This document shows positions 8,278 through 15,937 of a stretch of DNA of 64,000 nucleotides, in pieces. Position 1 is the stretch's first letter; each line of letters opens with the position of its first letter. Both the position numbers and the translations under genes were made by a program. Origin of the DNA: Orientia tsutsugamushi (GTDB lineage: Bacteria > Pseudomonadota > Alphaproteobacteria > Rickettsiales > Rickettsiaceae); the NCBI RefSeq assembly GCF_900327275.1, contig NZ_LS398548.1, positions 2,294,001 through 2,358,000 on the forward strand, read 5' to 3'. The notes under the pieces are model-generated. The model ran no database searches. It was not told where the DNA came from and saw only the letters and a program-made list of their open reading frames with translations.

Positions 8278-8661
8278 AAATCTTTCATCATGCTTAAGTT
8301 CTTCTAATTCTTTTTGAATATCATAATTCAAAGCATTAAATACAATAGTTGCCCCTTTATTACCAAGTATAAAGCCTTTCCTACAGTTCAGTAATGCATA
8401 TACTCTATTACTTGATGTTTCGTGTATGTCGTAAGGATGGTAAAATATTGAAATATATAAGTTATCTCTCTTAACTGTATGGGCTTTTATATTTGAATAA
8501 TTATCACATCCATTAATAATATCAGAATATATATTTTCATCATATCCAACTAAGATTACGGTCTTATTATTCTCTTTTAAGAGAAACTCTATAGTTGGCT
8601 TAATTATTTTAGTTTGATTAACCATGCCAGATGTAGCTTGGCCAGAATTATCATTATACAT
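8278..8661 (-). CDS. Unrecognised protein, 3'-truncated at the RAGE junction
   Basis: About 128 residues of coding-like sequence on the minus strand, from an ATG at 8661 behind AAGGGTGG (a GTG at 8667 is in frame). It includes the segments TVILVGYDENIYSDIING and RVYALLNCRKGFILGNKGA. I do not recognise the family. At about 8280 the frame runs into sequence homologous to the downstream flank of Rpn and continues meaninglessly antisense through the K-A-E-G repeats to 8017. The natural 3' end was therefore lost when copy A and this island were joined. Likely a non-functional gene fragment. Confidence 0.4.
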
Positions 8662-8813
8662 AACCACCCTTAAGAAAATTAGATTGTATACTGATCTATA
8701 AAATATATTAGCTATGTTATCAAGTACTAATGATCTATTCTAGCTAAAGAATTAAAAATTGAACCTACCAATAACAACTTTTCTGAATCATTCTTGATAT
8801 TTAGTTTTTAATA

Positions 8814-9437
8814 TTATATGAAGAAATTGAGTTTCCAACTACAATCTTCTATATCTGAGTAAAACTCTATCCCCCTGCTGTAAGCAAACTCTCTTGCTAA
8901 TTCTGGTGCAAATATATATATTCCTACGCTACGTCTAACTCTAGCCAATAAATGTTTTCCCATACAGTTTTCTTTAAAGATTAAATTTTTTATATTCCAG
9001 CTTTCTTCGTGTTCAACTTCTACCATAGTTTTATCCTTATCAATTGCATCTATCAATGGTATTACATGTAATACGTAATAGTCATGATTTTCAAAATCAG
9101 GATTCTTTTTCTTTATATTTTTTATTGTAGCTGGAAATGCTTGAAAATCATCTGGGCACATTGCCTGTAACTTATCCAATACTCTTTTATGTACTAAAAA
9201 CCTTGCACCTCCATCAATTTGACTTAGAAAGTCATATTTTATTAAACTTTCTTGCAAAGCATTTGTTCCATAAATAAAATTATATTCTTTTTCTTCCATT
9301 CGTTTTCCTGGTCTTCCACGATATAAGCTGTATTCTCCTATTCTAAAAGGATGATCATAAAGATAAAGAGATCTGTCCATGCCTATTAAAGGCTTAGTTT
9401 CATAAAACTTATTTGGTAATTTTTTGGTTTTTTTCAT
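8814..9437 (-). CDS. Imm11-like immunity protein (DUF1629 type)
   Basis: 207 residues, no signal peptide, probably cytoplasmic. The start 'YLYDHPFRIGEYSLYRGRP' and the later HYYVLHVIPLIDAID-like and FKENCMGKHLLARVR-like segments resemble the Imm11/DUF1629 family, whose genes follow polymorphic toxins, often those with AHH nuclease domains. It lies 26 bases after a gene ending in just such a domain, on the same strand, which supports a toxin-immunity pair. Role inferred: binds and blocks the toxin tip. The family match is by eye, supported by context. Confidence 0.6.
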   Translation of the reverse strand: MKKTKKLPNKFYETKPLIGMDRSLYLYDHPFRIGEYSLYRGRPGKRMEEKEYNFIYGTNALQESLIKYDFLSQIDGGARFLVHKRVLDKLQAMCPDDFQAFPATIKNIKKKNPDFENHDYYVLHVIPLIDAIDKDKTMVEVEHEESWNIKNLIFKENCMGKHLLARVRRSVGIYIFAPELAREFAYSRGIEFYSDIEDCSWKLNFFI

Positions 9438-9463
9438 TATTTTATATTCTTATATTATTTTTC

Positions 9464-11647
9464 TTAGTTAAGTTTAATACTTCCATTATTTATACCGTCT
9501 CTTAATTCATCCATCAAGTCATATATTGCTTTTGTACCTTCTTCTTTATTCAGTTTTCCTAGCTCTACATTTTCCCACAATCTATCAAGTTTTCTTTTAA
9601 TTGTATCAACGTAAGGTTTATAATGCCGTCCAAGATGAGTTGATCTCTGATCATTTGGCAGTGGTACCTTACATTCAGAAATAATCTGAATCTCTGTTTG
9701 AGTAAGAGATGGATTTAATTGCTTTAATATTTTTGCATAGTGTTCTCTTACTCTATTTGCTCTTTCAGTTGCTAATTTTAATCCATTTGGAGTATATAAT
9801 GTCATTATATTATTGGGGCAATCTATATTTATTTTATAACGCTTAAGTACGTTTGCTTCTTTTAATTGTTTAGGAATTATATGATGTCTTTGTGTGCATC
9901 CAACTTCACCTATCCATATTCCTATTTTTCCATTTCCATATTTAGATATTTTTAACGTAGGCGTATCTTTTGGTAAGTTAGCTACAAAATAAGGTGTATT
10001 TGGTCCAAAAATTTTCTTTTGTTCTAATTTTTGTATTAATAGTTGTAAATCTTTATCTCCAAACTTCGTCTTCAAAAGTTCATAGTTTTTTTGACTTATG
10101 TTGTTTAGACTTATTAGTTCATTAGGAATATTTGCATTAGCTATTGTTTTACCAACGCCTTTTTCAACATTGAAGACGCCTTTTTCAACATTGAAGATGG
10201 CAGTAACCTTATCCTCAGTTTTAACTATAAGAGCTCCAGTAATATGATTATTTGTAGCTGCTGATTTTTGATCAACCAGCACTTTTATAGGTGATATATT
10301 TTCAACTTTTAATTTAGTACCTGTTTTTAATATGTTAGATGCTGCTACTGCTCCTTCTACTGCTCCTCCTACTGCTCCTTTTACTACTCCTACTACTCTA
10401 CCTGCCACTTCTCCTACTGCACATCCTAAAGTAAAATCTACCAGAGCTTTTTGACCTTCATATAAGTCTTCAGTGAGATTTAGGTATAGTGTTTTTGATT
10501 TTTCGTAAACAGCAAGGACAGAGTTTATAAATACTGATCTTGCTGGCTCTGGAAGCTGCTCCAGCATTGCTTTGGTTAATGAGACTGCTTTATCTACAGT
10601 TAAGCTTACAGCTGTTTCAATAAATGCTCTTGTTTTTGGAAAGTATTGAGCTGTTATTTGGTCTAATTGCTTAGTGGTCCATATTAAACATCGTCCTGAC
10701 ACCTCCAAGAAAATTGCTCCAATATTCGAATTCAGCAGTAATTCTAATGGCGTTTGCTTAATTATATCTGCCAAACTTATTACGTCACTTTTTCCTATTT
10801 GATTTATTCTTGCTAGAATATCAAAATATCTTCTTGCTATATCTCCTGCTCCAATCTTGTCTAATGACCATGACATCCACAATTCTAATTTTGTAACAGG
10901 GATTTTATTTCCTTTCCAAGTTACTAAATGTTGTTGATCATTTGATGGTGTAGCAGAGTTGTCATTTGCTATAGCAGAGTTCTTATTTGTAGAAGGATCT
11001 GCTATTAAAATCTTTGCTATTAAATTCTCCTGAGTTTTAACCAATGTTGCTATCAACTCACCATCTGGTGAAGCAGAGTTATAATTCGCAAAACCCTCTT
11101 TTAAAACTTCTTCTACTGAAATACTTGCTACAATGCTGTTAATGAGATCTTTATGCTGTTTCTCCAATAAAGCAACGGTATCATTTGCATTTTTTATATC
11201 TTTGATAACAACTTGTGCGACAGAAGCTTTTCTAATTCTTTCTTCTTTTTGTTTATTCAGCTCTTGTTTTATTTTTGATAGGCTATCAAATACATAATTT
11301 GACAGTTTTTGTGATGCTGCATGTGTTACATGACCAAATACTTCTGCTCTTACTTTATATAATATTTTTTGGGTTATATATTCCTGACAATTCTCTATTA
11401 ATTCTGATTTTACACCGCTATAATCTGCATTAATTGCCTGTTCAATCTGATATAGCGCTTGCATAATGTAGTTTGTTGTATAGTAATCATACTTGTACTT
11501 CCAATTATTTTTATTTAGTTTCTCAATAACTGTGTATGTATTAAAACTTGCCTGATTTAAATTACCACTCCATGTTCCGGCAGCTTCTAAAGAATATGCA
11601 ATAGATTGTGCTTCTCCTGGTAGCCCTAGTAGTTGTTGCAGCTTCAT
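9464..11647 (-). CDS. Large protein with C-terminal AHH-type HNH nuclease toxin domain, 5'-truncated by IS110
   Basis: 727 residues from the first ATG. Residues ~1-200 are helical, with a coiled-coil stretch (KIKQELNKQKEERIRK); ~395-430 is Gly/Ala/Val-rich (VGVVKGAVGGAVEGAVAA) and may insert in a membrane. The tip (about 560-727) has the AHH nuclease signature: His588-His589 in QRHHIIPKQ, the PNNIMTL segment, and His671/His675 in THLGRHYKPY. AHH domains are HNH/EndoVII-fold nucleases at the ends of polymorphic toxins. The frame stays open 75 codons upstream of the ATG with a clear membrane segment but no start codon, so the real start was removed by the IS110 element. The Imm11-like gene follows directly. 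Confidence 0.7.
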   Translation of the reverse strand: MKLQQLLGLPGEAQSIAYSLEAAGTWSGNLNQASFNTYTVIEKLNKNNWKYKYDYYTTNYIMQALYQIEQAINADYSGVKSELIENCQEYITQKILYKVRAEVFGHVTHAASQKLSNYVFDSLSKIKQELNKQKEERIRKASVAQVVIKDIKNANDTVALLEKQHKDLINSIVASISVEEVLKEGFANYNSASPDGELIATLVKTQENLIAKILIADPSTNKNSAIANDNSATPSNDQQHLVTWKGNKIPVTKLELWMSWSLDKIGAGDIARRYFDILARINQIGKSDVISLADIIKQTPLELLLNSNIGAIFLEVSGRCLIWTTKQLDQITAQYFPKTRAFIETAVSLTVDKAVSLTKAMLEQLPEPARSVFINSVLAVYEKSKTLYLNLTEDLYEGQKALVDFTLGCAVGEVAGRVVGVVKGAVGGAVEGAVAASNILKTGTKLKVENISPIKVLVDQKSAATNNHITGALIVKTEDKVTAIFNVEKGVFNVEKGVGKTIANANIPNELISLNNISQKNYELLKTKFGDKDLQLLIQKLEQKKIFGPNTPYFVANLPKDTPTLKISKYGNGKIGIWIGEVGCTQRHHIIPKQLKEANVLKRYKINIDCPNNIMTLYTPNGLKLATERANRVREHYAKILKQLNPSLTQTEIQIISECKVPLPNDQRSTHLGRHYKPYVDTIKRKLDRLWENVELGKLNKEEGTKAIYDLMDELRDGINNGSIKLN
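10155..10196 (-). repeat. 21-bp tandem duplication in the toxin gene
   Basis: Two identical, adjacent 21-bp units that encode FNVEKGV twice. This is a recent in-frame duplication in the linker just before the nuclease part. Confidence 0.9.
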
Positions 11648-11872
11648 TTGAAGAACATATACTAAGGTTGTATTTCGTGTACGATATAGTGCGTCTATTT
11701 TATTACTTAATGTCTTTGAAAGATTATTGATTACTTTATCTATTTCGAACCATGCATGTGCTGAATCTGCGAATTTAGCAGCAATTCCTTGTATGATAAA
11801 AATAAGTGAAATTGCAATAAAATAAAAGATTATAGCAATAGCACAAAAGAAAGCTAGTATACAGTAGCGTTC
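11648..11872 (-). other. In-frame, startless extension of the toxin gene with a membrane segment
   Basis: 75 sense codons continue the toxin frame upstream of its first ATG. They hold a hydrophobic helix of ~25 residues (CILAFFCAIAIIFYFIAI and onward) followed by a polar stretch (EIDKVINNLSKTLSNKIDAL). No ATG, GTG or TTG is in frame before the TAG at 11873-11875, at the left edge of the IS110 element. This looks like the interior of a longer protein. Confidence 0.6.
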
Positions 11873-12001
11873 CTAAGGCTAATAGCCTGTTCTATAGATA
11901 AGTAACTAGCTTTTTTAATTAAAAACCGGACGGTATTCTTAGGCAAAAAGCCTGTATTTACAAGGTTGGTTTTGAGATATTTAACATAAAATTTGGTGAT
12001 T

Positions 12002-12574
12002 ATGAATAGTATAATTGTAGGAATTGACGTTTCTAAAGAGACATTTGATGCAGCTGTGTTAATTAATAATAAAGTTCAAACAAGAAAATTTAATAATAAT
12101 TCTGAAGGGTTTAACAAATTAGTAACATGGTTAAAAAGCAGAGGAACTGGACATGTTTGTATGGAAGCAACAGGTATCTACTGGAAAAATTTAGCTAAAT
12201 ATCTGTACGATTATGGTTATAAAGTAAGCGTAGTAAATCCTGCCCGTATTAAAGGTTTTGCAATGAGTAAACTTAGTCGTACAAAAACAGATAAAGCAGA
12301 CAGTGTATTAATAGCAGATTTTTGCAAAGCAATGAAACCGGAAGCATGGTATCCACAGCCTCTTTATATTCAAGAACTACAGCAGCTAGTTAATCGCCTG
12401 AATGTTTTAATTAAGCATAAAACACAAGAAACAAATAGATTAGAAGGAGCTTCTAAAGCAATTGCTAATAATATTCAAATGCATATTGAATTTCTTGAAA
12501 CGCAAATTAAAGAAATTGAACAACTAATCAATGACCATATTAAAAATAACACAGATCTTCATAATAAGGCTTGA
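12002..12574 (+). CDS. IS110-family transposase, N-terminal part (frameshifted)
   Basis: 191 residues from the ATG at 12002. It has the RuvC-like DEDD catalytic part of IS110 recombinases: Asp of VGIDVSKETFD, Glu of CMEATGIYW, and the KTDKADS motif. A coiled-coil helix follows. The frame stops at DLHNKA just before the C-terminal domain, which continues in another frame from about 12561. A one-base indel near 12565-12575 explains this. Intact IS110 transposases run 300-400 residues in one frame, so this copy is probably dead. Confidence 0.8.
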   Translation: MNSIIVGIDVSKETFDAAVLINNKVQTRKFNNNSEGFNKLVTWLKSRGTGHVCMEATGIYWKNLAKYLYDYGYKVSVVNPARIKGFAMSKLSRTKTDKADSVLIADFCKAMKPEAWYPQPLYIQELQQLVNRLNVLIKHKTQETNRLEGASKAIANNIQMHIEFLETQIKEIEQLINDHIKNNTDLHNKA

Positions 12575-12956
12575 GTCAATACCAGGCATAGGAGCAAAAA
12601 CACAGGCTGTAGTTCTTGCTTTTTTAGCAGATATTGAGAAATTTAGTTCTGCTAAACAAGTTGTAGCTTTTGTAGGTCTTAATCCTAAGCATCGTCAATC
12701 TGGCAGTTCCGTGCGGGGTGCTAGTAGAATCTCTAGAACTGGTAATTCAGATCTACGTAAGTCTTTTTATATGCCTGCTATGTCTGCCTTAAGACATAAT
12801 TGTATTATCAAGCAATTTTCTCAACGTTTGTCTGATACTGGCAAACCCAAAATGCTTATCCTTATTGCCGCTATGCGTAAGTTATTACATATCATTTATG
12901 GTGTTTTAAAGCATAATTCTCCTTTTAATCCTAATGTTTTAATCAATCAGAAATAA
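12531..12956 (+). CDS. IS110-family transposase, C-terminal part (frameshifted)
   Basis: 141 residues. The real homology begins near residue 13 (LESIPGIGAKTQAVVLAF), the helix-hairpin-helix start of the Transposase_20 (IS116/IS110/IS902) domain. It continues through FVGLNPKHRQSGSS and the conserved GNSDLRKSFYMPA segment, which includes the C-terminal catalytic Ser region of the family. The overlap with the N-terminal piece and the lack of a ribosome site show that it is the second half of one split gene. Confidence 0.75.
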   Translation: MTILKITQIFIIRLESIPGIGAKTQAVVLAFLADIEKFSSAKQVVAFVGLNPKHRQSGSSVRGASRISRTGNSDLRKSFYMPAMSALRHNCIIKQFSQRLSDTGKPKMLILIAAMRKLLHIIYGVLKHNSPFNPNVLINQK

Positions 12957-12999
12957 TAATTTTATAAAAACTTACATCTTTTTTATAAAATTATTATTT
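12951..12999. terminator. Perfect 19-bp inverted repeat between convergent genes
   Basis: 12951-12969 and 12981-12999 are exact reverse complements around an 11-base loop. The stem is all A/T and T-rich on both strands. It spans the transposase stop on one side and the end of the minus-strand gene on the other. It could act as a bidirectional terminator or mark the right end of the IS. Confidence 0.5.
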
Positions 13000-14006
13000 C
13001 TTTTCTTGATTCTTATCACGGTATCTATAGCAGTAACAATATGATGTTGAGATTGAGAAAGAACTGTATCTATTCCAGCATTTATCATTTCCCTAAGTAT
13101 ATTGCGATTATCTTGAATTAAACTTGATATACATTCTAATATTCTTTTGTAATTAAATGTGTTGTAGTTTATTCTATCTAGTACTAACAACTGCCTCAAT
13201 TGTGATGAAGTAGTTGAATCATCTAAACACTCTTTAAGTCCATTTATCACTCTTTTTTGAAAATCATCTTTAAAATTGTCTTCGATAACCTTTTGAGCTC
13301 CTTTGTCTATTAAATAATTTACTCCTGTACTGATTAGTGATTTTGCTGTTATTCTTCCAACTTCAACACATGTTTTTTCTAACAACAGTCCTGTACTTGC
13401 TGTACCAATGGCTTCTCCAGTACTAATAACTGGTTTTAGCATCTTAGCAGCAGTTGCAGAAGTTGCAGCCATTCTGCTTAGGAGTATCTGTACTCCTTTA
13501 ATAGTCATGAATACTGCTAGAGTAGTGGCCTTCTCACTAATATATTCTTCCATGCTGAACTTTATTTCTCCTGATGCTATCTGCATTGATTTATATAAAT
13601 CTTTTGCTCCTTCCACAATTAGCTGAGCACCAAGATTAATATTACCAACATATAAGGAACATACCATTCCTATGCCTATTTGTACTAGTCCTGCAACAAA
13701 TGTAAAAACTGTACCAAATACTCTATTTGCTTTCTCTTGTATATCTTCAACATCAAAAAACCAACATATACCTTCATCTATTAATTCTCCAACCTCTGTC
13801 TTTATATTCCTATCTTTTAAATTTTCGCTCTTACTAAATACCTCCTCTATTGGAGTCATTTTTCCTATCTCTATATCGCCTTTACAATCAAATATTTTAT
13901 CTTTTGTCTGCTCAATATGACCTCTTATCACTTTAAGTATTTCAATCTTATTAATTATTTGTTGTAATAGCTCAGTTTGTTTCTCACCGAGGAGTAGTAG
14001 ATACAT
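12972..14006 (-). CDS. Unrecognised membrane-associated protein, likely N-terminal part of the AHH toxin
   Basis: 344 residues. A hydrophobic, Gly-rich segment (VFGTVFTFVAGLVQIGIGMV) near residue 95 is followed by NLGAQLIVEGAKDLYKS, SMEEYISEKATTLAVFM and a Gly/Ala/Thr-rich helix. These recall, weakly, the latrotoxin-like C-terminal regions of large endosymbiont toxins. The frame is open 24 more codons upstream of the ATG with coding-like residues (SSLDLELIDQVLIPNLEC), so the true start may also be lost. The last residues come from the inverted repeat at the IS110 edge. Strand and position fit the front part of the toxin at 9464-11872, split by the IS. Confidence 0.5.
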   Translation of the reverse strand: MYLLLLGEKQTELLQQIINKIEILKVIRGHIEQTKDKIFDCKGDIEIGKMTPIEEVFSKSENLKDRNIKTEVGELIDEGICWFFDVEDIQEKANRVFGTVFTFVAGLVQIGIGMVCSLYVGNINLGAQLIVEGAKDLYKSMQIASGEIKFSMEEYISEKATTLAVFMTIKGVQILLSRMAATSATAAKMLKPVISTGEAIGTASTGLLLEKTCVEVGRITAKSLISTGVNYLIDKGAQKVIEDNFKDDFQKRVINGLKECLDDSTTSSQLRQLLVLDRINYNTFNYKRILECISSLIQDNRNILREMINAGIDTVLSQSQHHIVTAIDTVIRIKKRNNNFIKKM

Positions 14007-14049
14007 GCATTCTAGATTAGGAATTAATACTTGATCTATTAGTTCTAGA

Positions 14050-14099
14050 TCTAAGCTTGATAGTAACTTGCTTAGATATCAGAATCTATCAAGCTTAGA
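14050..14099. repeat. 14-bp perfect inverted repeat at the island/RAGE border
   Basis: 14050-14063 (TCTAAGCTTGATAG) and 14086-14099 (CTATCAAGCTTAGA) are exact reverse complements with a 22-base spacer. They lie between the startless minus-strand gene and the DnaA-like gene. The repeat may be a terminator, or the scar of the rearrangement that cut the minus-strand gene. Confidence 0.6.
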
Positions 14100-14219
14100 A
14101 GCAATTAAATTTTCTGTGTAAAATATCGTGTTCTGTGTATGTTCAGTATTTGAATTACGTTTCTAGAGTAAAATTTGCTCTAAAACTCCTGCTATATCTG
14201 ATATTTTGGAGTAAATATT

Positions 14220-15929
14220 GTGCAGTGTATGAGACGAATTTTTTCAACTAATGTTTGCAAAAGTATTACTAATAATAGTGTTAATAATACAATAATTTTT
14301 TATAAATTTGTTGGAAATTTTCCACCAGAAGAATGGAAATGGTTAACAGATGCTGATGGAAAAGCTTTAGGAAAAACTGAAAAGCAGTTGCTAGCAGTAA
14401 TAGTTCGTCAACTACAAGTATATGATAATAAAAATATAGAAGAAATACAGGAAAATTACAACTTTTTTACAGAATTATTAGGAGTTGGACAGCCTAGAGT
14501 TAGGCAGTGTTTATCTAAATTACAAAAAGCTGGTTTTATTAAATATGAAAATAGAACTATAACTAAAGGTAAATATAAGCTGAATCATATTCTATGCATA
14601 AAACTTGTTAGAAATTTTCAACAGGTCAGTAACTTTGAAAAAGAAAAAACTGTTACACAAACTGAAAAAATTTTTCCTCTATACCCGAAAAAAATTTCGG
14701 GTGAACACGAAAAAAATTTCGGGTCCATATATAGATATAATAATAAAAAAATAATAAATGATAGATCTAGATTTATTGAAGATAAGTTAGTAGAGAATGA
14801 TCAAAATAAAAATGAAGATCAACAGCAAAATTTGAAGTTTAAATATACGGAATCTGATGATTTTATAGAAATTGAGTTAGTAGGAAATGAAAAAGAAGAT
14901 CAACATCAACAACAGAATTTGAATTTCTATGAGCTTAGTGATTTTAGCAATAAAAAGCCATCAAACAAGGATTATGAGCAAAATAGTGAGTTAGCAACTC
15001 CAGCTATTACTAAAGATTCAGAGGTTGAAAAGAATGAATGCTATCCCAAAAGAAAAAGACTAGCAGATTATTATCCACTAACACCAGAAGATGCAGTTAT
15101 ACTACAACGTATGTCTAGTAGAAGCTTCAACATATACTTCATAAATCAATTACTGTTGAAGTTATCAAATAAATATCCAAACCGTCATTTTGCAAATAAG
15201 ACAGCAGTGCTAAACTATATGGCAAAAGCGTTAGCAAATGAATTACTAACTACTGAGCAGGCTAATAGCGGAAATTTTGGATTTAATGATGTAGGAAGAT
15301 TTAAAGAACAGTATCTAGCAAACATTGAATCTAGTACAGATCGTAGTATGAAGGCTCAGTTGAAGCGTAAAATAGCTGGAGTCTTTGAAGCAGATATGGC
15401 TTATCAAATTTTAACATCTTGTGATTTTAGGCAAGCAGTTAAAAACAAATATTACATCAACTTGATTAAGAATATTACACTATCAGATCATATTAAATTC
15501 AAGATACTACAGGAGGTACGAGCTGTCCATGGCAACGATATTGAGCAGTTACAAGTTATACCATTTGACGAATCAAAACAAGTTACCAATAGCATAACTG
15601 AGTATCAAAAAACAACAGTTTTACAGCAACAAATAAGTGATGAAGATCACCTTTCAGAACTTAGTAAAGAGCTAGGCTCCAACTCAGTTTGGTACAAAGT
15701 ACGAGAATCTTTGATTAAAAGTTACGGTCAAGCTATCGATAAATCATGGTTTAGCAAATTAGAAGTTATAAATGAAGATAATGTTAATAAAAAAATATTC
15801 ATTAAAGCAAAAACAGAATTTGAAGACAGTTACATCAGAGAGAACTATCTGAAAGATCTTGAGCCCGCTTTTAAAGCTCAAGGATTTTCTTTTGAGTTAG
15901 TTAAGTTTAGTAATTTTAATAAAATTTAA
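14220..15929 (+). CDS. RAGE replication initiator-like protein with DnaA N-terminal-type domain, full length
   Basis: 569 residues. The GTG at 14220 has GGAG 8 bases upstream; an ATG lies 3 codons later. Residues ~55-125 look like a winged helix-turn-helix (LLGVGQPRVRQCLSKLQKAGFI), the DNA-binding fold of plasmid initiators. The middle (~130-270) is low-complexity, rich in Gln/Asn/Lys. From ~280 the sequence matches the fragment at 1-708, ending in a DnaA N-terminal-like domain (WYKVRESLIKSYGQ...). No ATPase domain is seen. The gene is 8 bases from dnaB. Inferred role: bind the element's origin and recruit DnaB. Confidence 0.75.
   Translation: MQCMRRIFSTNVCKSITNNSVNNTIIFYKFVGNFPPEEWKWLTDADGKALGKTEKQLLAVIVRQLQVYDNKNIEEIQENYNFFTELLGVGQPRVRQCLSKLQKAGFIKYENRTITKGKYKLNHILCIKLVRNFQQVSNFEKEKTVTQTEKIFPLYPKKISGEHEKNFGSIYRYNNKKIINDRSRFIEDKLVENDQNKNEDQQQNLKFKYTESDDFIEIELVGNEKEDQHQQQNLNFYELSDFSNKKPSNKDYEQNSELATPAITKDSEVEKNECYPKRKRLADYYPLTPEDAVILQRMSSRSFNIYFINQLLLKLSNKYPNRHFANKTAVLNYMAKALANELLTTEQANSGNFGFNDVGRFKEQYLANIESSTDRSMKAQLKRKIAGVFEADMAYQILTSCDFRQAVKNKYYINLIKNITLSDHIKFKILQEVRAVHGNDIEQLQVIPFDESKQVTNSITEYQKTTVLQQQISDEDHLSELSKELGSNSVWYKVRESLIKSYGQAIDKSWFSKLEVINEDNVNKKIFIKAKTEFEDSYIRENYLKDLEPAFKAQGFSFELVKFSNFNKI
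14684..14721 (+). repeat. Two tandem palindromes inside the initiator gene
   Basis: CCCGAAA-AAAA-TTTCGGG (14684-14701) and CGAAA-AAAA-TTTCG (14708-14721) sit close together in the linker-coding part of the initiator gene. In plasmids, initiator genes sometimes carry their own binding sites; a binding site here is only a guess. Confidence 0.45.
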
Positions 15930-15937
15930 AGGGTGAT

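Larger units (their letters stand above)
11875..12970 (+). mobile_element. IS110-family insertion sequence (approximate limits)
   Basis: A transposase of IS110 type sits between two minus-strand, co-directional gene pieces. About 120 non-coding bases lie before the transposase. They contain two short GC stems (GGCT-AAT-AGCC at 11877-11887 and AGGC-AAAAA-GCCT at 11941-11953), as expected for the structured left end of IS110 elements. No terminal inverted repeats are expected for this family and none were found, so the exact ends are uncertain. Confidence 0.65.

Noticed and set aside
12531-12574. Programmed frameshift in the IS110 transposase
   Set aside because: No slippery heptamer is evident at the junction, and IS110 transposases are normally one frame.
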